Assembly: GCA_016874095.1 (NCBI GenBank)
Contig: VGVH01000010.1
Coordinates: 1 to 64,000, forward strand
Reading direction: 5' to 3'
DNA length: 64,000 bases
Source: Gammaproteobacteria bacterium
GTDB lineage: Bacteria > Pseudomonadota > Gammaproteobacteria > Steroidobacterales > GCA-2729495
The notes below the pieces were generated by a model. It did no database searches, was not told where the DNA came from, and was given only the letters and a program-made list of their open reading frames with translations. Position numbers and translations under genes: made by a program. Each line of letters opens with the position of its first letter. Within the stretch, counting starts at the first letter, position 1. This document shows positions 50,769-59,567 of the stretch, one piece after another.

Positions 50769-51431
50769 TTAAAGCGACTTGAGGTACTGGATCGTCTCGG
50801 CCTTGCTGACGACGTCCCCGTACTTGGCATTGATATCGAACAGGTTCGCCTCGTGCGGACCGTCGTGACGGTCACCGACGCATTCGCGGACGACGATCGG
50901 CCGGAAGCCGTGCTGGACGGCATCGACGGCCGAGGCGCGGATGCAACCCGACGTGGTGCAGCCGGTGATGATCACTGTGTCGCAGCCCATCGCCGTCAGC
51001 GTGGCGGCCAGCGATGTGCCGAAGAAGCAGCTCGCGTAGTTCTTGACGATGACCGTCTCGCCCTTCTTCGGTTTCACTTCGGGACAGAACTCCGCGTACT
51101 GGTTGCCCGGCACCAGCGACTTCAGCACCGGCGCCTTGCGGATCCACATGCCGCCGTCCTCGAAGTTGGCGGGGTTGTACAGCACGCGGGTGTGGATGAC
51201 GGGCACTTTTTTCCTGCGCGCGGCGTCGAGCAGCGCCGGCACTTCCTTCACGCACTTCACCACGCCGGGAGCGAGCAGCGGCGCTCCGGGCAGGGTGTAG
51301 CCCTGCAGCAGGTCGATGACGAGAACCACCGGCTTCTTGCCGAAGCCCATGCGGTTGTCCCAGACGCCCGCGTAGTTCTTTGTGGCGGAACTGCCGGTGG
51401 CAGCCTTCGCCGCTGTGTTCTTCCTGGCCAT
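50769..51431 (-). CDS. Isochorismatase-family cysteine hydrolase
   Basis: PVVLVIDLLQGY; VIVKNYASCFFGTSLAATLTAMGCDTVIITGCTTSGCIRASAVDAVQHGFRPIVVRECVGDR. Confidence 0.9.
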   Translation of the reverse strand: MARKNTAAKAATGSSATKNYAGVWDNRMGFGKKPVVLVIDLLQGYTLPGAPLLAPGVVKCVKEVPALLDAARRKKVPVIHTRVLYNPANFEDGGMWIRKAPVLKSLVPGNQYAEFCPEVKPKKGETVIVKNYASCFFGTSLAATLTAMGCDTVIITGCTTSGCIRASAVDAVQHGFRPIVVRECVGDRHDGPHEANLFDINAKYGDVVSKAETIQYLKSL

Positions 51432-51572
51432 GTGCTCAACCCCCGAAATAAGTGCCCTGGCCCGCCGCGTATCCGTGCGCCCGCGCAGCGCCGGATGGAC
51501 GACCGTTGGAATCGCTGAAAAACCGGTCAGCGGGACAGGGTTGTTATTAATGTCCGGACAATAGTTCCACGG

Positions 51573-52715
51573 TCACTGCCGATTCGCAACAGCGACGGAT
51601 GCGGCCGACCGCCCGGGGAGCATCGGGACGGCGTCCAGTATCCAGCCCTTCTCCGCCCGCCGCTCGGGACTCGGGATCGCATAGGCCGCCTTGAGCCGGT
51701 TGGCGTAGACCGCGGCCGTGTCGATCTTCCAGCCACGATCCTCCCATTCCCGGAGTTTTTCCCGGTATTTCAGGATCGGCTCGTCCGCCCGCACCATGAA
51801 TTCGCGGGTATTGGTCGGAGGAGTCAGCGTCGGCTGCAGCCTGGTGAGAACCTGGATGTCCTGCTCGACAACCATCCAGTTGCGATCGCTCACCCGCTGA
51901 TCCATCTCCGGCTCCAGGAAAGTGCTGCGCATGTTCAGGAAGAAGATATTGGTCCGGCCCTCGTCGATCGGCGTCTCCCACATGTACTGGTGCATCGACT
52001 TGCCCGGGCCGAAGCGGATGTAGGTCCACAGGTGATTGGGACCGATCACCCCGGAACCGGCTTCCCGATTGCTGCTGGCCATCTTCATGGTCGCGAATTG
52101 CGGGTCCGTCGCCGCGGGGGAATTGAAGGTGGTGAAGAAACCCGGCCCCCAGCGTCCGTCACCGACCCAGCGGATGTCGCGAACCTGGTAATCGTCGTTC
52201 TGGCCCGAGAACCCGTGGGTCGGGTGCACGAACTCGTTGTGGGCGGGATCGAGGCCGTTTTCGATCGATCGCTCGTAGTCGCAATCGACCTGGTAATTGA
52301 TGTAGCTCGCCCGCCAGCCCGGATCGTCGAATTCGGGCACCTCGAGCATCGGCGGCCGCTCGGCTTCCGGCAGGTCGCCAAGAAAGGCGAACACGATGCC
52401 GTACCTCTCCACGACCGGGTAGGCATCCACACGCGCCCGGGCCGGAATCCGCGCCTGCGTGCCGAGCGACGGGATGCGGCGGCAGGCGCCGCTGCCGTCG
52501 AACTGCCAGCCGTGGTAGGGACACTGGATGTTGTCGCCCTTGATCTTGCCGTCGGCCAGCGAGCCGCCGCGGTGGGTGCAGGTGTTGGAGAGGACCTGCG
52601 CCTGGCCTTTGGTGTCACGGTAGACGACGAAATCCTGCGCGAGCATGCGCACCCGCTTCGGCGCGTCCTTCAGTTCCCCGGACATGACTACCGGGTACCA
52701 GAAATTGATGTACAT
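51573..52715 (-). CDS. Rieske [2Fe-2S] oxygenase alpha subunit, paralog of 44598-45734
   Basis: CTHRGGSLADGKIKGDNIQCPYHGWQFDGSGACRRIPSLG; NGLDPAHNEFVHPTHGFSGQ. Confidence 0.9.
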   Translation of the reverse strand: MYINFWYPVVMSGELKDAPKRVRMLAQDFVVYRDTKGQAQVLSNTCTHRGGSLADGKIKGDNIQCPYHGWQFDGSGACRRIPSLGTQARIPARARVDAYPVVERYGIVFAFLGDLPEAERPPMLEVPEFDDPGWRASYINYQVDCDYERSIENGLDPAHNEFVHPTHGFSGQNDDYQVRDIRWVGDGRWGPGFFTTFNSPAATDPQFATMKMASSNREAGSGVIGPNHLWTYIRFGPGKSMHQYMWETPIDEGRTNIFFLNMRSTFLEPEMDQRVSDRNWMVVEQDIQVLTRLQPTLTPPTNTREFMVRADEPILKYREKLREWEDRGWKIDTAAVYANRLKAAYAIPSPERRAEKGWILDAVPMLPGRSAASVAVANRQ

Positions 52716-52877
52716 AGCCTTGCTCCTGCCGCAGTGATTCTAGATCCTTTCGCGCTGCGATCACACACGGATGCGATCCTCCGTCCTGTCCATGGATAGG
52801 TCAAATGGGACTTGCCTCGCGGCCTCCGGGGGGTTACGTGACGGACTGGACCCGCAGACTGCCGAAGGACCGCCCCC

Positions 52878-53061
52878 ATGGCCGAACCCGCCCGCAAGGA
52901 CCCCTCCTGCAGCCCAGCCGGCCAAACCGGCCTGGAAGACCCCGACGGTCAGGGAATTCGGACTCTGGAGCGGCTTCGAAGGCCGCGAGGGACTGCTCGG
53001 CCGCGGGCTGGTACAGATCGCTGATGTGTTCTACCGGCACCATCTCGATGTGGCAGGATGA
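52878..53061 (+). pseudogene. Possible degenerate partial copy of the 53102-53704 gene
   Basis: AAQPAKPAWKTPTVREFGLWSGFEGREGLLGRGLVQIADVFYRHHLD versus PPHAAKPGQSELDRYKTLSGFEGREDELGRSMSILLKMIGNHAG; shared nucleotides gagcggcttcgaaggccg. Confidence 0.35.
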
Positions 53062-53101
53062 CGGCTGGCTCGGTTGCGAGCTCGTCAAAGGAGAATAGAC
53101 C

Positions 53102-53704
53102 ATGGCTCAAGCTGCACAGACCATCGCCGCTGTCCCACCGCATGCCGCCAAACCCGGCCAGTCGGAGCTGGACCGTTACAAGACCCTGAGCGGCTTCGAA
53201 GGCCGGGAAGACGAGCTTGGCCGCTCGATGTCGATCCTCCTCAAGATGATCGGCAACCACGCCGGTTATGCGCATGAGATGAACGATCCGCTCGTCAAGG
53301 CGCACATGCTGGCGATGCAGTTCGCCAAGAACAAAGGACAGCTCGCCGAGTATGTCGAACACGACATCCGCACCATGCTGCCGATCAACCTGCGCATGAA
53401 GCAGATCATCGAGAAGACCGGCAACCGCGAAATCGCCCTGATCGCGCTGTTCGACCGCACGGCCTGCCACTACGCGCTCGCGCTCACCAGCAACGGCACC
53501 GGCCTGTCACGGAGCTGGCAGGAGCCCTTTGGCCATGTGCTTACGCAGTGCCGCAAGATCGGTCAATTCGATCTCACGGTGGAGGAGATCCACAGCCAGT
53601 GGACCCGCCCGCGGCTGGTTGGCTACTGCCGCAGCATGGGCGTGGAGCTGCGCGTGTCCGACATTGGCGCTGACGGACGCATCACCGCCGATATTCCGGC
53701 CTGA
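53102..53704 (+). CDS. Conserved-looking protein of unknown function
   Basis: MAQAAQTIAAVPPHAAKPGQSELDRYKTLSGFEGREDELGRSMSILLKMIGNHAGYAHEMNDPLVKAHMLAMQFAKNKGQ; only plausible coding frame; ends at the repeat. Confidence 0.65.
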   Translation: MAQAAQTIAAVPPHAAKPGQSELDRYKTLSGFEGREDELGRSMSILLKMIGNHAGYAHEMNDPLVKAHMLAMQFAKNKGQLAEYVEHDIRTMLPINLRMKQIIEKTGNREIALIALFDRTACHYALALTSNGTGLSRSWQEPFGHVLTQCRKIGQFDLTVEEIHSQWTRPRLVGYCRSMGVELRVSDIGADGRITADIPA

Positions 53705-53708
53705 GATG

Positions 53709-53797
53709 AATCAAGGGGACAGTGACCCTAATTTCACTGCAAGAAGTGCCGTCTTTATGGCAAAGCGAGCGGAATAAGGGTCACTGTCCCCTTGATT
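53709..53797. repeat. REP-like family C element: perfect 21-bp inverted repeat flanking a 47-nt core
   Basis: aatcaaggggacagtgaccct (53709-53729) ... agggtcactgtccccttgatt (53777-53797). Confidence 0.95.
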
Positions 53798-56048
53798 CCA
53801 ACTTGAAATCCATCAACGGCAGCTTGCGGATGCGCTGACCCGTGGCGGCGAACAGCGCGTTGGCGATGGCGGGCGCGACACCGGGAACACCGGGCTCACC
53901 GGCGCCGCCGGGGCGCCCCCCCTGCGGCATCAGCTCGATGTCGATGATCGGCGTGTCGGCGAGCCGCAGCATCCGGTAGCTGTCGAAGTTGCGCTGCTCG
54001 ACCATGCCGCCGCGAAACGTCAGCCGGCCGTACAGGGCCGAGCCGTAGCCGTCGAGGATGCCGCTTTCCAGCTGCGCGGTCAGTGCGTCCGGATGGATCA
54101 CGATGCGTGGATCGGCGACGCAGGTCATGCGGGCGACGCGCCAGCTGCCGTCCGGGGTCGTCTGCACCTCGGCGACGAGGGCGACGATCGTGTCGTGGCT
54201 CTCGAGCAGCGCCACGCCGCGACCGCTGCCCGCTGCCGCTGGCGATCCCCAGCCGGAACGCTCCGCGGCACGCCGCAGTACCGCCTGGAATGCGGGCTTG
54301 CCGTCGAGATGTGCGAGCCTGAACTCGACCGGATCGGCGCCGGCAGCATGCGCAAGCTCGTCGATGAAACCCTCGAGGATGAAGCAGTTGTGCGAATTGC
54401 CGACGCTGCGCCAGAAACCGGCCGGCACCCCCGGATCCTGCGGTACCAGCGCGAAACGCAGTGCCGGTATTCCTGTGTAGGCGAGGTTGATCGCACCGGA
54501 GAGAGCGGCCGTGTCGCTGCGGGCATCGCCACCCCGCGGCGTCGGGGTGCGCTCGAAATAGCTTGCCGTCACCGACTGGGTGGCGAGCGTGTAGTCGAGC
54601 GAAGCTATCCTGTCGCTGGTCATTGCTGCACGCAGCCGCGCCACGGCGCCGGGCCGGAAGCAGTCGCCGGCAATGTCCTCCGTCCTTGTCCATGACAGTT
54701 TGACGGGCCGCCCGGGGAACGCCATGGCAGCGGTGACCGCCTGGATCACGAAGTCCATTTCAGTGCGCCGGCCAAAACCGCCGCCCAGGAACATGCGGTG
54801 CACGGTCACGTGTTCCGGTGCGACGCCGGCAGTCGCGGCTGCGACATCGCGGACAACACTCTCCGCCTGGGTCGGCGCCCAGACGGTCACTTTTCCGCCC
54901 GCGACCAGTGCCGTGCAGTTCATCGGCTCCATGCAGACATGGGCGAGCCACGGCAGCTCGTAGACCGCCTCAAAGGACGTTCCGCCGGCAACCGGCCACT
55001 CTCCCTCCTCGCGCAACACCGCAGGATCCGGGTCATCCAGAGCGCGCCGCCAGGCCTCGAGCAGCGCGATGTCGTCGGCCACGGGCGCGTCGACCGGCTC
55101 CGGCTTCAGTGACAGGCGGGCGGCGGCGCGTTGCGCCGACCAGGAGTCCGCGGCAACCACCGCGACCGACTCGCGACCGACGCGCACCACGCCCTCGACT
55201 CCGGGCAAGCTGGACACCTCTGCGACGTTGTCTATCGCGGCGATGCGCGTACCGACCAGCGGGCTGTGGCGTATCGTCGCGTGCAGCAGGCCCGGCAGCG
55301 CGGTGTCGATGCCGAACCGGGCGCTGCCGGTCACCTTCGCAGGCACGTCGAGACGGGGCGGCGAAGTGCCGATCAGCGTGAAGCGGGACGGTTCCTTGCG
55401 CTCGATCACCTCCGGCACGGACTCCGCGGCGGCGAGCGCTGCCAGTTCGCCGTAGCCGGCGCGCCTGCCGGTCGCGGCATGCAGGACTTCGCCGTTCGAA
55501 GTCGACAGCTCTGCCGCCGGCAGGGCCCATCGCCGTGCGGCAGCAGCCACCAGCAGTGCCCGCGCCGTCGCACCAGCAAGCCGCACGGTATCCCAGCCGT
55601 CCACCATGCTGGTGCTGCTCAGTGTCATCGACAGACCCATCGCGTGGAATGCGCCGCGGATGCCGCGCTCGGCGAAGGCTGCGACCGGGCGGCCGGTGAC
55701 GTCGCCGAGCGGCTGCCCGCGCAGCAGCACACCGAAGTTGTAGTAGTCGCGGTCGACCGGCGTGAACTCGAAGCGCACCCGGCGCCAGTCGGCGTCCAAC
55801 TCCTCGGCCAGCAGCATCGGCAGGGACGTCGTGACACCCTGGCCCATTTCGGCGCGATGCACGCCCAGGATCAGTGTGCCGTCCGGATCGATCTTTAGCC
55901 AGGCGTTGAGGGCGACCGCCCCGGGCGTCGTCGCGGCGAAGTTCGCAGCCGCGTCGCCATCGTCGAGGCGTCGCGTCGCGTACCACACCGCCAGACCGCC
56001 GCTGGCAGCGAGGCCGCTCAGTATGAGTGCCCTGCGTGAGATCGCCAT
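53781..56048 (-). CDS. Xanthine dehydrogenase family molybdopterin-binding subunit (IorB-like) with Tat-type leader
   Basis: MAISRRALILSGLAASGGLAVWY; GVHRAEMGQGVTTSLPMLLAEELDADW; MNCTALVAGGKVTVWAPTQ; MFLGGGFGRRTEMDFVIQAV. Confidence 0.9.
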   Translation of the reverse strand: MAISRRALILSGLAASGGLAVWYATRRLDDGDAAANFAATTPGAVALNAWLKIDPDGTLILGVHRAEMGQGVTTSLPMLLAEELDADWRRVRFEFTPVDRDYYNFGVLLRGQPLGDVTGRPVAAFAERGIRGAFHAMGLSMTLSSTSMVDGWDTVRLAGATARALLVAAAARRWALPAAELSTSNGEVLHAATGRRAGYGELAALAAAESVPEVIERKEPSRFTLIGTSPPRLDVPAKVTGSARFGIDTALPGLLHATIRHSPLVGTRIAAIDNVAEVSSLPGVEGVVRVGRESVAVVAADSWSAQRAAARLSLKPEPVDAPVADDIALLEAWRRALDDPDPAVLREEGEWPVAGGTSFEAVYELPWLAHVCMEPMNCTALVAGGKVTVWAPTQAESVVRDVAAATAGVAPEHVTVHRMFLGGGFGRRTEMDFVIQAVTAAMAFPGRPVKLSWTRTEDIAGDCFRPGAVARLRAAMTSDRIASLDYTLATQSVTASYFERTPTPRGGDARSDTAALSGAINLAYTGIPALRFALVPQDPGVPAGFWRSVGNSHNCFILEGFIDELAHAAGADPVEFRLAHLDGKPAFQAVLRRAAERSGWGSPAAAGSGRGVALLESHDTIVALVAEVQTTPDGSWRVARMTCVADPRIVIHPDALTAQLESGILDGYGSALYGRLTFRGGMVEQRNFDSYRMLRLADTPIIDIELMPQGGRPGGAGEPGVPGVAPAIANALFAATGQRIRKLPLMDFKLESRGQ

Positions 56049-56116
56049 GATGAGGCGGCTAGTATACTGGCGCGCACCAAATTGCGACCGGTCAAGGCTG
56101 CCACTCAGGACCGCTC

Positions 56117-57892
56117 ATGAGAGCTTCACGACTTCGGCGAGCGAGCCTCGCCATGCTGGTCTGCGCCATTGCATTCATCGCGGGCTGTGGTCCCGTCGCA
56201 GCCGACCGCCGCGATGCCGACGTGATCGTCATCGGCGGTGGTATCGCAGGGCTGGCTGCCGCACTGGAAGCTGAGCGCCATGGCGCGCGCGTGCTGGTGA
56301 TCGAGGCAAATTCGGTTCCCGGCGGGCATGCCGTGATGGCGGGTGGCTTCGCACTCGTCGACACGCCGCTGCAACGGTCCAAGGGCCACTCCGACTCGCC
56401 GGACATCGCTTTCCGCGATCTCATGGTCTGGGGCGAGGACGCGGATGAGTGGTGGGTGCGGCACTACGTCGACAGCTCGCGCACCGAGGTCCACGACTGG
56501 CTCGCTGAGCTGGGCGTGAAGTTCTCCGTACTGCTCGATACACCCGAGGATACGGTGCCCCGCTTCCACTTCGCGGGCGGCGCAGCAGTCAACGTGGTCG
56601 TGCCAATGATCCGCGCCGCGCTGGAGACGGGTCGCATCGAGTTCCTGCTCAACACGGAGGTCACGGAAATAGTGCGTCGCGGCGGGCAGATGGACGGCGC
56701 GCAAACCCGCCGGCTGCGCGGCGACGGGAAGCACATGTATCGCGCACCGGCGCTGATCGTCGCCACGGGCGGCTACCAGAACGACCTGGATCTCGTACTG
56801 AAGACATGGCGCACTGACGTAGCCCCGCCCGCCCGGCTGCTGTCGGGCGCCGGCGAGTTCGCGCGCGGCAGCGGCCTGGAGCTGGCGGAGCGCTATGGCG
56901 CGGCCCGCAGCCGCCTCGATCACCAGGTCACCTTCATCGACGGCCTGCCCGATCCGCGTGACGCGACCGGCCGGCGCGGCTTGCTGGTCCAGAACCCGGT
57001 GGCGATGTGGGTCGACGCCACGGGGCGCCGGTTCACGAACGAGGCGGCACCGAGCAAGGTCACCGGCGAGGCCGTGCTGCGCCTGAGTCCCGCGACCCAC
57101 TGGCTCGTATTCGATTCAGCAGGAGCAAAACGCCTGCAGATCCGCGGAGCAGCGTGGCTGGGCAGAGAGACGATCGAACGCGAAATCCTCGGCAATGGCG
57201 CGCTCGTGAAGCGCGCCGACACCGTGCAGTTGCTGGCGGAGACCGCTGGCCTGCCGGTGGCGGCCCTCGTGGACTCGGTCGAACGCTTCAATCGCTTCGT
57301 CGAACAGGCGGTCGATACCGATTTCGGTCGCATCGGCCCCGGGTCCTCCGCCACCCCGCCACTGCCGATCCGCAAGCCACCGTACTACGCCTTGCAGCTG
57401 TTCCCGATGACACGCAAGAGCATGGGTGGACTGGTCGTGGATCACGAGACACGGGTGTTGGGCGGTGCCGGGCAGGTGCTCACGGGGCTCTACGCCGCCG
57501 GCGAAGTGACGGGTGTCGCCGGCATCAATGGCCGCAACGGCGGCTCCGGCACGTTCCTCGGGCCGTCGGTGCTGATGGGCCGCATGGCGGGGCGCAGCGC
57601 AGCCACACTGTCGCTGGGCGACAAGGTATTGAGGGAACCCCGGCCGGCATCCACGGCCGCGGCGACAGCGGTAGAACCAGCACCCGCCGCGAAGCCGACG
57701 GAGACCGTGGATCTCACGCCCCTGCTGGCACAGTCACGGCCGGGCTACTGGCACTTCGAGAAATCCCACGTGGTCGTCGTCGAACGCGGCCTCGACTGCA
57801 GTCGCTGCCACCGCGACGGCCGGACGCCGGGCCCTGCGGTGACGAAACCCCAGCGGCTCGTGCAACTGGGGTCCTGTCTTACCTGCCACTGA
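56117..57892 (+). CDS. FAD-dependent flavocytochrome-like oxidoreductase (fumarate reductase/KstD-type fold) with lipobox and two C-terminal CxxCH motifs
   Basis: CAIAFIAGCGPVAADRRDADVIVIGGGIAGLAAALEAERHGARVLVIEAN; GLYAAGEVTGVAGINGRNGGSGTFLGPSVLMGRMAG; C-term DCSRCHRDG...GSCLTCH*. Confidence 0.88.
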   Translation: MRASRLRRASLAMLVCAIAFIAGCGPVAADRRDADVIVIGGGIAGLAAALEAERHGARVLVIEANSVPGGHAVMAGGFALVDTPLQRSKGHSDSPDIAFRDLMVWGEDADEWWVRHYVDSSRTEVHDWLAELGVKFSVLLDTPEDTVPRFHFAGGAAVNVVVPMIRAALETGRIEFLLNTEVTEIVRRGGQMDGAQTRRLRGDGKHMYRAPALIVATGGYQNDLDLVLKTWRTDVAPPARLLSGAGEFARGSGLELAERYGAARSRLDHQVTFIDGLPDPRDATGRRGLLVQNPVAMWVDATGRRFTNEAAPSKVTGEAVLRLSPATHWLVFDSAGAKRLQIRGAAWLGRETIEREILGNGALVKRADTVQLLAETAGLPVAALVDSVERFNRFVEQAVDTDFGRIGPGSSATPPLPIRKPPYYALQLFPMTRKSMGGLVVDHETRVLGGAGQVLTGLYAAGEVTGVAGINGRNGGSGTFLGPSVLMGRMAGRSAATLSLGDKVLREPRPASTAAATAVEPAPAAKPTETVDLTPLLAQSRPGYWHFEKSHVVVVERGLDCSRCHRDGRTPGPAVTKPQRLVQLGSCLTCH

Positions 57893-57896
57893 GCGA

Positions 57897-58121
57897 TCAG
57901 TTCTCCGCGCCGCCGAACCGCGCTGTCGCGACCAGCGCGAACGTGCGCCGGTCCGGATGCGAGGTCATCAGCGCCCACGGGAAGATCGTGTATTGCGTGG
58001 TGCGCAGGCTCCACCCGCGCAAGTCGTCGGTGTTGGTGAAGAACGGCTGGCGGAATGCGCCGACCGGCGTGTCGTCGTCGGAGTAGTAGCCCCCCGCTTC
58101 CTCGACTCCGACCCAGCCGCA
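57897..58121 (-). pseudogene. 3' remnant of a gene of unknown family
   Basis: Coherent reading CGWVGVEEAGGYYSDDDTPVGAFRQPFFTNTDDLRGWSLRTTQYTIFPWALMTSHPDRRTFALVATARFGGAEN* with an in-frame stop immediately upstream and no start codon before YYSDDD. Confidence 0.45.
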
Positions 58122-58214
58122 TCATACGCCGGCGTATCCCGGGGTGACAGGGCGACCGCGACCGCGCCCGCATCCTGCTAGCATCGCGTGCGGCAATTTC
58201 GCGGAGCGGACAGC

Positions 58215-59567
58215 ATGAAGGAGCGGGACACGACGCAGGCTGGAGCGGGCTATCCGCCGACCGCCTATGCCTGGTACGTCGTCGGCGTGCTCACGCTGGC
58301 TTACATCGTGTCGTTCCTCGACCGCCAGATACTGGCGCTGCTGATCCAGCCGATCCGCCAGGACCTCGGCCTGTCGGATACGCAGATCAGCCTGCTCGGC
58401 GGTTTTGCCTTCGCGCTGTTCTACACGCTGCTCGGCATTCCCATCGGGCGACTCGCTGACAGACGCAGTCGCCGCACCATCATCGCCGTCGGCGCCACGC
58501 TCTGGTGCATGATGACCGCGGCCTGCGGACTCGCGCGGAACTTCTGGCAGCTGTTCCTGGCGCGCGTGGGAGTCGGGGTCGGCGAAGCGACGCTGAATCC
58601 AAGCGCGCTATCGCTCATCAGCGACTATTTCCCGCGCTCGCAGCGCGGCCGTGCCATCGGCGTCTACAATATGGGCATCTCGCTCGGCGTCGGGCTCGCC
58701 AACATCGTCGGCGCCTGGGCGATCGACGTGCTCGGCGATGGGACGACGGGACCCTTCGCCGGCACGCTGAAGCCGTGGCAGACGGTTTTCGTCCTGGTCG
58801 GACTGCCGGGTCTCGTCGTCGCATTGCTGATGCTCACGGTACGCGAACCGAGACGACAGGACCTGCTGCAGGCCTCGGGCGAAGACGGCATGAGCCTGGC
58901 GGACACCTGGCGGTACCTGCGCAAGCGCTGGCGGACCTATGCCACGCATTTCATCGGCATGTCGGTCGCGACCGTCATCGGCTACGGTTTCTTCCTCTGG
59001 GTGCCGACGCTCTTCGTCCGCAGCTGGGGCTGGACCATTCCCGAAGCCGGCTACACCTACGGGATGACGCTGCTCGTCACCGGTCCCATAGGCGTGCTGC
59101 TGGGCGGCTGGATCGCCGATCGCCTCTACCAGCGCGGCTACGCCGATGCGCTGATGCGCACCTGCGTCGCGACCGGTGTCTTCGTCTTCGTGCCGGCGTC
59201 GGTCCTGATGCCGCTCATGCCTTCGACGAACGGCGTGATCGCGCTGCTGGCGCTGTCGAACATGGGCGGCGCACTGATGACCGCGACGGGCGTCGCGGCG
59301 TTGATGATGCTCACGCCTAACGAGATGCGCGGACAGGTGACGGCCGCCTTCTATTTCGTGATCAGTGCGCTGGGCATGACTGTCGGGCCGACGGCCGTCG
59401 CACTGATCACGGACTACGGTTTCGGCGACGACGCTGCCCTTCCCTATTCCATCGCCTGGATGGCCGCTGGTGCCGGGGTCGTAGGCCTCACCTCGCTCGT
59501 GGCGAATCTGCGGCTCTACCGGGCCGGTGTCATCGAAGTCGAAAGCCGATTGCGCAACGCGTCCTAG
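58215..59567 (+). CDS. MFS transporter (similar to 8089-9381)
   Basis: AYIVSFLDRQILALLIQPIRQDLGLSDTQISLLGGFAFALFYTLLGIPIGRLADRRSRRTI; RVGVGVGEATLNPSALSLISDYFP. Confidence 0.92.
   Translation: MKERDTTQAGAGYPPTAYAWYVVGVLTLAYIVSFLDRQILALLIQPIRQDLGLSDTQISLLGGFAFALFYTLLGIPIGRLADRRSRRTIIAVGATLWCMMTAACGLARNFWQLFLARVGVGVGEATLNPSALSLISDYFPRSQRGRAIGVYNMGISLGVGLANIVGAWAIDVLGDGTTGPFAGTLKPWQTVFVLVGLPGLVVALLMLTVREPRRQDLLQASGEDGMSLADTWRYLRKRWRTYATHFIGMSVATVIGYGFFLWVPTLFVRSWGWTIPEAGYTYGMTLLVTGPIGVLLGGWIADRLYQRGYADALMRTCVATGVFVFVPASVLMPLMPSTNGVIALLALSNMGGALMTATGVAALMMLTPNEMRGQVTAAFYFVISALGMTVGPTAVALITDYGFGDDAALPYSIAWMAAGAGVVGLTSLVANLRLYRAGVIEVESRLRNAS

Noticed and set aside
49872-51518. 548-aa + ORF
   Set aside because: Antisense to the deacetylase-fold and isochorismatase genes; no domain signal. 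The same applies to 31839-33257, 37348-38502 and 60389-61966.
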